A stretch of 64,000 bases of DNA from Bartonella sp. CM31XJBT (GTDB lineage Bacteria > Pseudomonadota > Alphaproteobacteria > Rhizobiales > Rhizobiaceae): assembly GCF_028618555.1 (NCBI RefSeq), contig NZ_JAQITD010000001.1, positions 1 to 64,000 on the forward strand, in the 5' to 3' direction. Made by a program: the position numbers and the translations under genes. This document shows, in pieces, positions 20,801 to 30,297 of this stretch. The stretch's first letter is position 1. Each line of letters starts with the position of its first letter. The notes under the pieces were generated by a model, which saw only the letters and a list, made by a program, of their open reading frames with translations, searched no databases and was not told the DNA's origin.

Positions 20801-21105
20801 TAAAATTTTATGATATTGAGCTCTTTCACTCAAATGAAAAATATAAGTTATCATTTTAAATCAATCTATTAATAAACATCAGTTGCAATTTCTGTCACAT
20901 TTAATCATTTGTAAAAAGTATATTAGCCCCTTCTCAAACAAATGACTTTATCTTTTCCTCACAAGAGAATTTTGAAATAAAAAACGCGTTTTGTGTTGGA
21001 ACTCTTACTTAAGTTGGCAAATGATAAAGTATCCATTATAAATAACGTGCCACACCAAGCATAGCGTACAATTTTCTTGGCTTCATGAAAAAAAGACAAA
21101 AATCA

Positions 21106-21789
21106 TTATTTATGACAAACAAAAGAAGAATCATCCTTTGAATGACTTTGATAAAGAGGAAGCTTTACAATATTAAGAATTGTCCCATAAGGAATCAACA
21201 TCAACAGGCTCATAATAATTTTTACCGAAAAATCACCAAAAGCAAGCGATAGCCAAACTGGCATGCCTATCCCTCCCAAAACAGTACTCTCCACCAGTGA
21301 ACTATCAGCATACCCTGTTATCTTATCAAGAACAGCAAAAGAGCTAGAAAAAGCAAGAGCAAAAAACAGCACTGTATCCAAAGCTGAACCAACCAACGCT
21401 GCTGCTAAAGGTGCTTTCCACCATGTTTTACGTCGTAAAGGAGTAAAAACAACAATATCAAGGAGTTGCCCAAATAAAAATGCAAAACTAGAAGCAAGGG
21501 CAAGCCGTGGTGTCGCCAATATCCAAGAAACAAAGACCCCCGCAAAAAAACCAGCATAAACCACACGCCGCGCCGCAGATGGACCATAAAAACGATTGGT
21601 TAAATCATTGATCAGAAAAGCAAATGGATAGGTAAAAGCCCCATAAGTCAACAGCTCATTTAAATCAAACCAATAGACAGGATATTGAACCAAAATATTA
21701 GAAGCCGTAACAGCAAGGCACATTGCAAAAATAGAAAAAACAACATACCTTTTCTTTTGCTGTTCTAATAAAGGACCGCTTGAAGACAT
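21106..21789 (-). CDS. yhhQ: Queuosine precursor transporter (YhhQ/VUT family)
   Basis: A 227-residue inner-membrane protein of the COG1738 family with about six hydrophobic segments. It takes up preQ0/preQ1-type precursors for queuosine modification of tRNA wobble positions. Family-typical stretches are YGAFTYPFAFLINDLTNRFYG and the mid-protein FLFGQLLDIVVFTPLR. The start at 21789 is preceded by an unusual leader with a preQ1-I-like fold that overlaps the start codon (see 21789-21825). Part of the 3' half is duplicated as a pseudogene fragment at 20222-20365. rpmB lies upstream on the same strand. Confidence 0.9.
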   Translation of the reverse strand: MSSSGPLLEQQKKRYVVFSIFAMCLAVTASNILVQYPVYWFDLNELLTYGAFTYPFAFLINDLTNRFYGPSAARRVVYAGFFAGVFVSWILATPRLALASSFAFLFGQLLDIVVFTPLRRKTWWKAPLAAALVGSALDTVLFFALAFSSSFAVLDKITGYADSSLVESTVLGGIGMPVWLSLAFGDFSVKIIMSLLMLIPYGTILNIVKLPLYQSHSKDDSSFVCHK

Positions 21790-21825
21790 TTTTTTAACCT
21801 GGGATATGGAACCAATAAAATGAAA
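21787..21825 (-). promoter_or_regulatory. Candidate preQ1-I-like riboswitch in the yhhQ leader
   Basis: The leader RNA reads UUGGUUCCAUAUCCCAGG, then UUAAAAAAAUG with the start codon at its end. UUGG can pair with CCAG (one G-U pair) around a short loop starting UUC. A CCC block and an A-rich tail follow, and loop CAU can pair with the AUG in a pseudoknot. This is the layout of the small preQ1-I class, located on a preQ0/preQ1 transporter gene. I assign it by eye, without a covariance search. Confidence 0.5.
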
Positions 21826-21908
21826 CGATCAACCTGCAAAAAACTTAACTTCTAGAACAGAAAACCGAAATCAAAGCGTTAATAAACCAAAAAGAATAGC
21901 GCTAACAA

Positions 21909-22226
21909 TTACGCTGCTTGTTCAGCCTTTTGCTCACCTTCTTGCTCAGCTTTTTTCTTAATGATTTGGCGTTTTAGCAAACGCGCACGTTGCGACAACT
22001 CTTTATCATCTGCTTTAACTAAAAAACCATCAAGGCCACCACGATGCTCAACAGAACGCAATGCACTTGCTGAAATACGCAAGCGATAACTTTGCTGTAA
22101 CACCTCTGAAATCAATGTCACATTGCAAAGATTTGGTAAAAAACGACGCCGTGTCTTATTATTCGCATGGCTAACATTATTACCATACAGAACCGTTTTC
22201 CCTGTCAATTCACATGCACGAGACAT
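21909..22226 (-). CDS. rpmB: 50S ribosomal protein L28
   Basis: A 105-residue L28, somewhat extended at the C-terminus as in other alphaproteobacteria. The N-terminus [29 protein letters not shown] signature (positions 1-25) and [14 protein letters not shown] are diagnostic. I start at the ATG at 22226, preceded by AAGGG eight bases upstream; an in-frame GTG three codons earlier lacks good spacing. The C-terminal tail is rich in Lys, Glu and Ala. A clear promoter lies at 22339-22367. Confidence 0.95.
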   Translation of the reverse strand: MSRACELTGKTVLYGNNVSHANNKTRRRFLPNLCNVTLISEVLQQSYRLRISASALRSVEHRGGLDGFLVKADDKELSQRARLLKRQIIKKKAEQEGEQKAEQAA

Positions 22227-22338
22227 AAACTTCACCCTTAAACTCTAAGAAACTTTCAAATCCCCATACCCAAAGGACACAATGAACGCAAAACACGCGC
22301 AATGCAACCTTGAACGGGCATCATTGGGAAGTTTCTTT

Positions 22339-22367
22339 CTAATAGGGGGTCGACAACAAAAGGTCAA
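22339..22367 (-). promoter_or_regulatory. Predicted sigma-70 promoter of rpmB
   Basis: On the minus strand TTGACC (-35, 22362-22367) and TATTAG (-10, 22339-22344) are spaced by 17 bases, about 110 bases before the rpmB ATG. Confidence 0.55.
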
Positions 22368-22523
22368 GTCTTTTATAAAACCTTTTTCATCTCTTGTTGG
22401 CTCATTTTTCATCTTTTTCCTCAATAAGACGTGCAAATTCCGCCAAAAAGCGTACAAAATGTTTTTTTTAAATACATACCATGTTAGAATAAAAGCCTAT
22501 TGTCCCGAAAGGAAGCATAAATC

Positions 22524-23306
22524 ATGAGCAAAAAAGGGCCCCCCATGACAAAGCTTCAGGGAAATTCTTGCCGTTTTTCTTCTTTTTTATTTGGAACTTT
22601 ATGTATTTGTTTTTTTCTTCTCTTCAGTGCATTAGGTATATGGCAAGTACAACGGTTAAACTGGAAAACAAATCTTATCACCAGTGCTAATCAGCGCATT
22701 CATTTACCCCCCATAAAAGCCCCCAAAAAAAATCAATGGTCAGATGTTACTTTTGAAAAATATGAATATCAACCTGTTGTTATCACAGGAAAATTTTTAA
22801 CAAATAAAAATATCTTAGTCACTGCTGCCGCTCAAAATACTACAGGCTATTGGGTTTTGACTCCTTTACAAACTGCTGATAATACACTGATCTTTATCAA
22901 CCGTGGCTTTATCCCCATGGATGAACGTAATAATTTTCAAAACTCAGAGAAATCGCATACAAATGCCTCATCTCAGCAAAATTCTACCACGGACACAGAA
23001 CAAACAATGATTATAGGTTTATTACGCATGAGTGAAAAAAATGGATTTTTCCCGCGTAAAAATAATCCTGACAAAAATTTATGGTATACGCGCGATCTCC
23101 CCGCTATGGCACAAAAACTTGGTTTGTCCACTGTTGCCCCTTATTTCATTGATGCCAGAAAAACATCTCCACAAGCAAATCTTCCCGTCGTTGGTCTTAC
23201 GATTATTCATTTTCGAAATAATCATCTCGTTTATGCAATCACGTGGTTTATTTTAGCTGCTGGTGTGTTAGGAGGTTTTCTTTTTCTGCTACGGCAAAAA
23301 AACTAA
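22524..23306 (+). CDS. SURF1 family cytochrome oxidase assembly protein
   Basis: A 260-residue protein with two membrane helices, one near residues 20-42 and one near 235-255, enclosing a periplasmic domain. This is the SURF1 layout. Diagnostic stretches are LGIWQVQRLNWKTNLI, TGYWVLTPL, FINRGFIP and the C-terminal HLVYAITWF. SURF1 assists heme a insertion during assembly of aa3-type cytochrome c oxidase. It stands alone here, away from any cox genes. AAGGAAG precedes the ATG. No downstream gene is close. Confidence 0.92.
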   Translation: MSKKGPPMTKLQGNSCRFSSFLFGTLCICFFLLFSALGIWQVQRLNWKTNLITSANQRIHLPPIKAPKKNQWSDVTFEKYEYQPVVITGKFLTNKNILVTAAAQNTTGYWVLTPLQTADNTLIFINRGFIPMDERNNFQNSEKSHTNASSQQNSTTDTEQTMIIGLLRMSEKNGFFPRKNNPDKNLWYTRDLPAMAQKLGLSTVAPYFIDARKTSPQANLPVVGLTIIHFRNNHLVYAITWFILAAGVLGGFLFLLRQKN

Positions 23307-23504
23307 AAAAATACCTCTTCCATCTCAAGTAACAAAAATTTTTAGAATCTTGAAAACTGATAAAGAGTATAAAATCTACCAACTTTCACCTTTGTTAAAT
23401 AAAGATCATAGGCATACAATGAACTTTATACAATCCACAAAAGATTTACGCGACACTCTTTAAAAAATCATCATAAAACGAGGGTTTATTCATTAAAAAT
23501 GTAA
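23307..23504. other. Gap after surf1, no gene seen
   Basis: AT-rich sequence with no supported frame, leading into an integrase remnant. The whole surf1-purH gap is about 700 bp. Confidence 0.3.
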
Positions 23505-23720
23505 TGCCCAAAAATGTGAAGCAATGCATTATCTCCACTCTATAAAAAATTCACTCTTAAAAAACATTGTCATAAACGCTTTTGAAAAACATAAAGCCAA
23601 ATTTAAAAATGATAGGAAAGATAGGCACTCATTTTTGCCTTTATAATTTTATATTCTTGTTTCATTAGATTGTTTCCCATTTCAGAGATTACTCCAATTG
23701 ATATACGCAATACTTTCGCC
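23505..23720 (+). pseudogene. Integrase middle-domain remnant (copy B)
   Basis: Matches the middle of copy A by eye. GAAGCAATGCATTATCTCCA, a CTTTTGAAAAACATAAAGC segment and a TTTATAATTTTATATTC segment correspond to GAAGCAATGCATAATCTC, CTTTTGAAAGTCATAAAAC and TACAGCTTCATATTC. The frame is broken many times. Further right, 23855-23885 (ACACCTCAAATGAGAGG) resembles the end of copy A near 6170 (CACCTCAAAGGGTGAAG), so the remnant may extend there. Confidence 0.55.
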
Positions 23721-24023
23721 TTCATCTAGTATAAAAGCTAATATAGCAGAGAATATACGGAAGCATTTTTTGTTTCACAACTGCTATGAAGATGAGATGT
23801 TGAGTTATAAGCAACAAAAAAACATTTAATTTCTCAACGCGACTTTTATACCTATCACCACACCTCAAATGAGAGGTTTTTACAGGATAATAGAAAAAGG
23901 TGAGCATCCTATATTCTAAAAAGACAGTTTATCCTTTCAGTGTATTTTGCTAAAGGCTTATGCTATAAACGTATAAGCGTGTTTTACTAGAATTTTAACT
24001 CTTTCATTTTTAAGGCTTCTGTT

Positions 24024-25643
24024 ATGGGTGTTGTTGCCAAAAATTTTCCCATACCTGATCTTCATCGGGTTCGTCGTGTTCTCTTTTCTGTGTCTGATAA
24101 AACGGGTGTGGTTGCTTTTGCACAAGCCCTTCATGCTACTTACAATGTTGAATTAATTTCAACAGGAGGAACAGCAAAAACCCTCATAGCAGCTGGTTTA
24201 CCCGTAAAAGATGTTGCTGAAGTTACCGGATTTCCTGAAATAATGGATGGGCGTGTAAAAACACTCCATCCTTTGATTCATGGTGCTTTGTTAGGGGTAA
24301 GAGAAGATCCTAGCCATAGGGAAGCTATGGAAAAGAACAGCATTCATGGAATTGATCTTTTGGTGGTGAATCTTTACCCTTTTGAAGAGACGATCCTATC
24401 GGGAGCCGATGGGCAAACGATTCTTGAAAATATTGATATCGGTGGACCGGCGATGATTCGCGCCGCGGCAAAAAATTATGCTTATACCGGTGTTGTAACA
24501 GCGATAAACGACTATGATTCGATTCTAGCTGAATTAAAGCAGCATAATGGATGTTTAAGCTTATCTATGCGTCATCAGCTAGCAATGCGCGCTTATGCAC
24601 ACACCGCTGCCTATGATACGGCAATAGCATCGTGGTTTGCACGGGATTTAAAAATTGAAATTCCATCATGGCAGAGTTTTTCCGGTCATCTTGAAAGTGT
24701 TATGCGCTATGGGGAAAATCCACATCAACAGGCAGCATTTTATCGCAATAATGAAAAACGTTTTGGTATTGCAACAGCAAAACTTTTACAAGGCAAAGCG
24801 CTTTCTTATAACAATCTGAATGATACAGATGCAGCCTTTGAGCTTGTGGCAGAATTTGATCCGCAAAAAACCGCTGCTGTCGCTCTTATTAAACATGCCA
24901 ATCCTTGTGGTGTTGCGGAAGGAGAAAATTTGAAAGACGCTTATTTGAAAGCTCTTATGTGTGATAATGTATCGGCATTTGGTGGAATTGTTGCTTTAAA
25001 TCAAACCCTTGATGAGGAATGTGCTGAAGAAATTGTTAAAATTTTCACAGAAGTGATTATTGCTCCTGATGCCACAATGGCGGCACGTGAAATTATTGCC
25101 AAGAAAAAAAATCTTCGTTTGCTCATTACAGGTGGAGTTCCTGATCCACGCTGTGGAGGACTTCTTGCGAAAACACTTGCAGGAGGCATTTTAGTGCAAT
25201 CACGTGATAACGTGGTGGTGGATGATCTTAAATTGCAAGTAGTGACAAAGCGGGCACCAACTCAAGATGAAATGCGTGATCTTCAATTTGCTTTTCGTGT
25301 AGCAAAACACGTTAAATCAAATGCTATTGTGTACGCGAAAAATAGCGCAACAGTTGGAATTGGAGCCGGACAAATGAGCCGCATCGATTCAGCAAAAATT
25401 GCTGCAAGTAAAGCAGCAGAAAGTGCGCAAAGAGCAGGCTTAACAGAAACCCTTACAAAAGGATCTGTTGTTGCATCAGATGCATTTTTTCCTTTTGCAG
25501 ATGGTTTATTAGCAGCAGCTGAAGCAGGGGCAACAGCAATTATTCAACCAGGAGGCTCCATGCGTGATGAAGAAGTTATCGCCGCTGCTGATGCACAGGG
25601 TTTAGCAATGGTTTTTACAGGAACACGACACTTCCGCCATTAA
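24024..25643 (+). CDS. purH: Bifunctional AICAR formyltransferase/IMP cyclohydrolase
   Basis: A 539-residue enzyme for the last two steps of de novo IMP synthesis. The N-terminal MGS-like cyclohydrolase domain (about 10-150) starts with [12 protein letters not shown] and contains STGGTAKTL and [10 protein letters not shown]. The AICAR transformylase domain follows, with KHANPCGVA as the catalytic Lys-His pair and [10 protein letters not shown] near the end. Length is normal. In other Rhizobiales purH lies beside the heparinase-like gene and rsmB; here it is on the opposite strand with a decayed gap between. Confidence 0.97.
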   Translation: MGVVAKNFPIPDLHRVRRVLFSVSDKTGVVAFAQALHATYNVELISTGGTAKTLIAAGLPVKDVAEVTGFPEIMDGRVKTLHPLIHGALLGVREDPSHREAMEKNSIHGIDLLVVNLYPFEETILSGADGQTILENIDIGGPAMIRAAAKNYAYTGVVTAINDYDSILAELKQHNGCLSLSMRHQLAMRAYAHTAAYDTAIASWFARDLKIEIPSWQSFSGHLESVMRYGENPHQQAAFYRNNEKRFGIATAKLLQGKALSYNNLNDTDAAFELVAEFDPQKTAAVALIKHANPCGVAEGENLKDAYLKALMCDNVSAFGGIVALNQTLDEECAEEIVKIFTEVIIAPDATMAAREIIAKKKNLRLLITGGVPDPRCGGLLAKTLAGGILVQSRDNVVVDDLKLQVVTKRAPTQDEMRDLQFAFRVAKHVKSNAIVYAKNSATVGIGAGQMSRIDSAKIAASKAAESAQRAGLTETLTKGSVVASDAFFPFADGLLAAAEAGATAIIQPGGSMRDEEVIAAADAQGLAMVFTGTRHFRH

Positions 25644-25992
25644 TAATTTTGCTGATTCCCTCTTCGTATAAGACAAATGTTTCAAGGAATTTTTCATAAT
25701 CATCGTATAACTATTGATAACTATTGAAATGGAAGAAGTTATTCAATCCAAAGAATCTACACGTGAAGAAGTTTATCACCGAAGAAAATGCACATAATTT
25801 AGCCATTGTTTAGGGAAAGAATATTGTTCTTGTTGATATTTTTAATGGTTGCCCTTTCACATGAGGAAAATGTTAAAGGGATGTTATCTTGTATGTAGAT
25901 GCATACCTGTTATGATATTATAACACAACTCTTTTTAGTAATATGCTCTATTCTTAAACTAAAGAGTGTAATGAAAAGTTTGAGTAGAGGAT
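25644..25992. other. Gap between purH and the DUF1127 gene
   Basis: No supported coding sequence or clear terminator. A weak unrecognised frame starts near 25731 and soon ends. The sequence near 25920-25980 may hold the promoter of the small DUF1127 gene, but no box pair is convincing. Confidence 0.3.
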
Positions 25993-26145
25993 ATGAATAT
26001 TCTACGTTTTTATAGTAATTGGCGCCGTTATCGTCGAACCGTTAATGCGTTAAGTCGTCTTTCAACATATGAACTCAGCGATCTTGGAATTTGTCGAGGT
26101 GATATTGATTCAATTGCACGACGTTATTCGCGTAAATCTTTATGA
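25993..26145 (+). CDS. DUF1127 family small protein
   Basis: A 50-residue basic protein. The C-terminal two thirds carries the DUF1127 (YjiS-like) signature: RLSTYELSDLGICRGDID followed by an arginine-rich tail. Small DUF1127 proteins in alphaproteobacteria influence RNA turnover and phosphate, carbon or stress responses; the role here is inferred only from the family. AGAGG lies four bases before the ATG. It sits alone between purH and a decayed integrase copy. Confidence 0.85.
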   Translation: MNILRFYSNWRRYRRTVNALSRLSTYELSDLGICRGDIDSIARRYSRKSL

Positions 26146-26364
26146 AAGTTGTTTGAGATATTTGAGAGAATGCTTTGCTCTGAAAAAGCGTGCATTTTGT
26201 GATTTGTTATTACGCCTTCATTTGTAGTATAATAATAATAAAGAGCAGAAGAGTTGTTTTTCTCAGCCATTGCTGTGTATTGTTTCTCAAATTTTCAGTG
26301 TTTCTGTGATATACAACATTTGATTTATAATGATAATTTAGCGTTATTCATATTGAATTAGAAC

Positions 26365-26750
26365 TCCGAATACCGTGAGATTCTTCCATTTCAAATCTAT
26401 GTATGTTGAATCAACCAAAACCATTCGCCTGCACGTTACAAGCGGGGAGAGCTGTATGGATAAAAACTATTAAGAAAAGGCTAAAAATGCCTCTTATGAA
26501 CCATCTCTAGTGCCAAGAGTTGTTACAAACATTGGGCACTGATAAATAGTGTGATAGTGCCGAACTGCTCCTTCATAAGCGTAAAGATGGGGGGTGCTTA
26601 ATGGATTTACCGTTATACCCATCACGGGCATCGTCGCAAAATAGGCTTGGAAGCGTTAAGGGATTTTTCTTTAAAATAAGTCCGTGAATATACAATACAA
26701 TAGCGCTCTGTTTTTCGTGAGGAGTGTAGCCCTATTAATGCAACTCTCTC
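26365..26750 (+). pseudogene. Integrase N-terminal remnant (copy C)
   Basis: Begins with the shared upstream block (TTGAATCAACCAAAACCATT, then GCACGTTACAAGCGG) and continues into a degraded arm-binding domain from about 26490: ATGCCTCTTATGAACCATCT, then CATAAGCGTAAAGATGG, CGTTATACCCATCACGGGC and TTTCTTTAAAATAAG. Several frameshifts and stops are present. Only the N-terminal third of the integrase is represented. Confidence 0.65.
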
Positions 26751-27075
26751 AGAGATAAATATTGATCCCAACAGCACACTTAAAAACTTATCGAAGATAA
26801 GCAACAGCTTAATTTTCTCTCCATATCTTTAAAGATATGAAGATCCTTAACCAGTACTCATCTGTCAACAATGGTCTTTCCAAAAACTTTTTTTCTGGAG
26901 CCAATCCCTTTTAGCATCACCTCATGAGATTCTATGAGCAAACCTTGCCTAAAAACATCCAACCCATACTCTAACAAAATGGTTCATGTATAAAATTGAT
27001 ATGATCTTCAAATTTTGAGAATATTACCACAATAAACGATAATGTTTTGCGACACGCAAGATAAAACGCAATATA
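26751..27075. other. Gap before the heparinase-like gene 3' end
   Basis: No gene or clear duplicate of the neighbouring gene can be supported. Low-complexity AT-rich DNA. Confidence 0.3.
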
Positions 27076-28821
27076 CTATGGGTTGGAATAATGTTCTAAT
27101 TTTTTATCAAACGCTTTACGGATAAAACGCCAACGAACTTTTTCCTGAAATGCTGGACGAAAATATAAAACAATCTGTTGTGTCCGTTGTGGACCTGTTA
27201 ATTCTGCAAAATCAATCGAATCTTCAAGACAAATATCTGCATCAGGCGATATAAAATACCATACTTGTTCGCTCTTCACGTTCTCATTCTTTACGGCTAA
27301 ACACACACGTTCGCCATCATAGTTAACTTCAACTTGTGGATGAAGATGAAACCGAACAGCAACATGATTTTTTTCATTTTGCACACTCTTGTGTCTCTTT
27401 CCCCCTTTATTGGGCATAAAAAAGCGATCAAAACCCTCAATCATATCTCCATTTGTCGCCAAAATAAGACCACGCTCATGAATAAGATTAAAGGGTCGCA
27501 TATAACCATTATGACTCGCAATAAAACCCGTCTTCTCTGAATCCTCTATACGGCACACTTGAACATCTGTTGGTCCATCAAACAAAAATGGCGCGCCATT
27601 TTTCTTTTTATGATAAAAAGCACCCACTGAACAATCATTAAGCGTAGCTGTTGAATGTGCTGCAGTAACACGCCCTAAATGTCGATAATCTTCCCGCCCA
27701 TCAGGATTAACACCGGTATTGATAATAAAACGGTGCCCTTGTGAAGACATTTCAAAAGACAAACACCCCGAACAAGCCTGCTGTGCTACAGAGCGGGGTG
27801 GAAACTTTCCTGTATCTGCAAGCACTGTTGTTTGATTGGCTTTTAAGCGCTGAAATCCTGAATAACGGGCATAACTAAAAGGATGGCCTCCTGTTTCATC
27901 AAGCTCCAAAAGTGATGATAACCGTTCCGATACAAGGGGACCAACCCCATTAAAATGGGCCAACGTTTGATCCTCATGGATAAAGAATCGTAAAGCTGGC
28001 AACATACGCTCAACAGAATCAATCAAAATACGGGGTGCTGTTTCATTGCTACGCATAAAAAGATGCCGTAACGACAATAAATCCGATAACAAATTCAGCA
28101 AAATAACAGGACTACGGGAAATATGCCCACCATCAACTAGGATTTGACGGGAAAGCTCCTCTATAAGTGTGGTTTGTACCTTTTTTTTCACTGCCGTAGA
28201 AACAGGCAAAGCAAGAGATGCGAATGTCAAAGCCACTGCTGCTTGTAAACGTTGATCATTGTGCTCCATACTACAAATTGTTACGCGCAAATAACGAAAT
28301 TGCAAACCAAGTGCACGTAAAAAGCGTTTTTCAAACCGTTCACTTGCCCCTTCTAACAACATTTTCGAATGACAAATCCATGAAATCAAGCGCCGCGCCA
28401 CAACAGGATCACTCCAAGCAAGCCCTTTTACCTTCTTACCAGCATGGTCAAACCAGTCTTCTAAAAGAGAGCGTGCATGTGCAGAAGCTAAATCACTTCC
28501 TGCTGCCTCCATATGGCGCAACCAATGAAAATCATGTAGAGCCGCTTCCCATTCTAGCGTTGGTGGAACCAATGAAAACGGAGAAACAGCACCAGAATGA
28601 ACAATGTGACCAGCAAAAGCAAAACGACCATGATAAAATTCATGCGCCATCATCGGATCAGCTACATGCAAATCCATGGGATGCGCTAAAATTTTATGAG
28701 GACGAAACCCTGAAAACCGCCAACGAAACAATGGTCCAACCCATAAACGCCGCATAACATTCTGTATCGTATCGATACAGGCTGCCACTTTTACCTGAGG
28801 AGCTTTTACCGCAACCGCCAA
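27076..28821 (-). CDS. Heparinase II/III family protein
   Basis: A 581-residue protein with an N-terminal helical toroid region and a C-terminal beta-sandwich. GRVTAAHSTATLND is the typical heparinase II/III-like active-site region. Rhizobial homologues sit between rsmB and purH. The substrate is unknown and may be a cell-surface or host polysaccharide; no export signal is obvious. Translation appears to start at a TTG (28821), which has GGAG eight bases upstream; the next ATG would remove 22 residues. It is transcribed with rsmB (64 bp gap). Confidence 0.88.
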   Translation of the reverse strand: MAVAVKAPQVKVAACIDTIQNVMRRLWVGPLFRWRFSGFRPHKILAHPMDLHVADPMMAHEFYHGRFAFAGHIVHSGAVSPFSLVPPTLEWEAALHDFHWLRHMEAAGSDLASAHARSLLEDWFDHAGKKVKGLAWSDPVVARRLISWICHSKMLLEGASERFEKRFLRALGLQFRYLRVTICSMEHNDQRLQAAVALTFASLALPVSTAVKKKVQTTLIEELSRQILVDGGHISRSPVILLNLLSDLLSLRHLFMRSNETAPRILIDSVERMLPALRFFIHEDQTLAHFNGVGPLVSERLSSLLELDETGGHPFSYARYSGFQRLKANQTTVLADTGKFPPRSVAQQACSGCLSFEMSSQGHRFIINTGVNPDGREDYRHLGRVTAAHSTATLNDCSVGAFYHKKKNGAPFLFDGPTDVQVCRIEDSEKTGFIASHNGYMRPFNLIHERGLILATNGDMIEGFDRFFMPNKGGKRHKSVQNEKNHVAVRFHLHPQVEVNYDGERVCLAVKNENVKSEQVWYFISPDADICLEDSIDFAELTGPQRTQQIVLYFRPAFQEKVRWRFIRKAFDKKLEHYSNP

Positions 28822-28885
28822 AATTTTATCTCCATTTATGCTGAATCAAATACAATTTCGACCATTTTTGTAAATGAAGCGTTAA

Positions 28886-30250
28886 TTAAGCAATTTTTCG
28901 TAAGCGCGCAGCAAAAAAACCATCCATTCCTAAAAATACGGTTTTCTCAGCATCAAAATTTTTATGACAAAAATCCGCAGGCGTTGTCCGTAACATCCCC
29001 CCACAAAGCAAATGTTCCAGTGCTCCCATTTCCTCTGGATAAATAGGGTCTAAAACAATGTCATTGCGTGTCGATAAAATTTTTTCAATAAGATCTTCAC
29101 CTTCTTCTCTTGCCAATGAACAATTGGAAAAAACAATCCGTCCCCCCTCCTTTACCAAAGAAATTGCTGCGACAAGCAAATCATATTGCAACGCCACTAA
29201 CTTGACGATATCTTCCCTCGATTTCGTCCATAAAATATCCGGATGACGACGGATTGTTCCTGTAGAAGAACAAGGAGCATCAAGAAGAACTGCATCAAAA
29301 AGCTGTGTGGGATAGAAATTTCTCACATCGCCCTGCCAAATGTGAACTGAAAAATGAAGCCGTTCCATATTTTCTTTTAAACGCTTTACGCGGTTAGCAG
29401 AAAGCTCAATTGCTGTCACCTCTGCCCCTTGCAAAGCCAATTGTGCTGTTTTTCCCCCAGGGCTCGCACAAAGATCAGCAACGCGTTTACCCTCAATACT
29501 CCCAAGTAAACAAGCAGGCAAAGCTGCTGCAAAATCTTGGACCCACCAAGACCCTTCACGATAGCCTGGTAAATCAGAAACAGAACACTCCAGACGCTTC
29601 AATCGAACAGAACCATTGGGCAATACCACACCGCCAAGCCTTTCAGCCCATCCACCACTATCAGATTTCACTGTCAAATCGAAAGGAGGTTCCACACTTT
29701 GAATTGCGATAATCTGATGTGCCTTTTCTGTTCCATAAGCTGATATTAAAAGCTGTCCAAACCACGCTGGCACACCTTCAATGGTAGGAACTTGTTGACG
29801 TAAAGGCTCTGCCTCACGTGCAACATTGCGCAAAAGAGCATTCACCACCCCTGAAAAACGGCGCATTCGAGGATCAAGTTTCGCCACACGCACAGCTAAA
29901 TCAATAGCCGCATGATCGGGAATATCAAGATAAAGAATTTGTGCAACACTGATATGCAAAAGATGCTGAAGTGAAAGTGCTTGTGAAGGCAAAGGACGCG
30001 CCAAAAAGCGTGAGAGAGCCGCCATAATCTGCCCTCGATGACGCAATGAAGCTGTTAAAATAGCCCGACATAACAAACGATCTCGTTGTGAAAGCTTCAA
30101 ATATTGTGGATGTCCGTGTTCATTATCCGTCAAACCAGACAGAGGCGTGTACTTATCAACTACCGCCCCCAAAAGACGCACACACACCTGTCGAACAGCT
30201 AATCCTGGAACATTTTTTTCAGACACATGCCCCGCTTTTTTGTGTTTCAA
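28886..30250 (-). CDS. rsmB: 16S rRNA (cytosine967-C5)-methyltransferase RsmB/Sun
   Basis: A 454-residue protein. The N-terminal NusB-like RNA-binding domain (about 20-150) is followed by a Rossmann methyltransferase domain with the SAM motif VADLCASPGGKTAQLA, the catalytic cysteine in LDAPCSSTGTIRRHPD and the second cysteine in VFSNCSLAREEGE. It methylates C967 of 16S rRNA. The start is a TTG (30250) behind AAAGGTGG. It is followed by the heparinase-like gene and preceded by htpX on the same strand. Confidence 0.94.
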   Translation of the reverse strand: MKHKKAGHVSEKNVPGLAVRQVCVRLLGAVVDKYTPLSGLTDNEHGHPQYLKLSQRDRLLCRAILTASLRHRGQIMAALSRFLARPLPSQALSLQHLLHISVAQILYLDIPDHAAIDLAVRVAKLDPRMRRFSGVVNALLRNVAREAEPLRQQVPTIEGVPAWFGQLLISAYGTEKAHQIIAIQSVEPPFDLTVKSDSGGWAERLGGVVLPNGSVRLKRLECSVSDLPGYREGSWWVQDFAAALPACLLGSIEGKRVADLCASPGGKTAQLALQGAEVTAIELSANRVKRLKENMERLHFSVHIWQGDVRNFYPTQLFDAVLLDAPCSSTGTIRRHPDILWTKSREDIVKLVALQYDLLVAAISLVKEGGRIVFSNCSLAREEGEDLIEKILSTRNDIVLDPIYPEEMGALEHLLCGGMLRTTPADFCHKNFDAEKTVFLGMDGFFAARLRKIA

Positions 30251-30297
30251 ACCACCACCTTTATATCACAGTTTTCTCAAGAGCTCCCTCAATAACT

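Noticed and set aside
22245-22457. A minus-strand 70-codon gene upstream of rpmB
   Set aside because: It covers the predicted rpmB promoter (TTGACC-17-TATTAG) and has no family resemblance.
26820-27075. A duplicated heparinase 3' end next to integrase copy C, by analogy with yhhQ and DUF2125
   Set aside because: Only a short GATAAAACGC match was seen, not above chance in AT-rich DNA.
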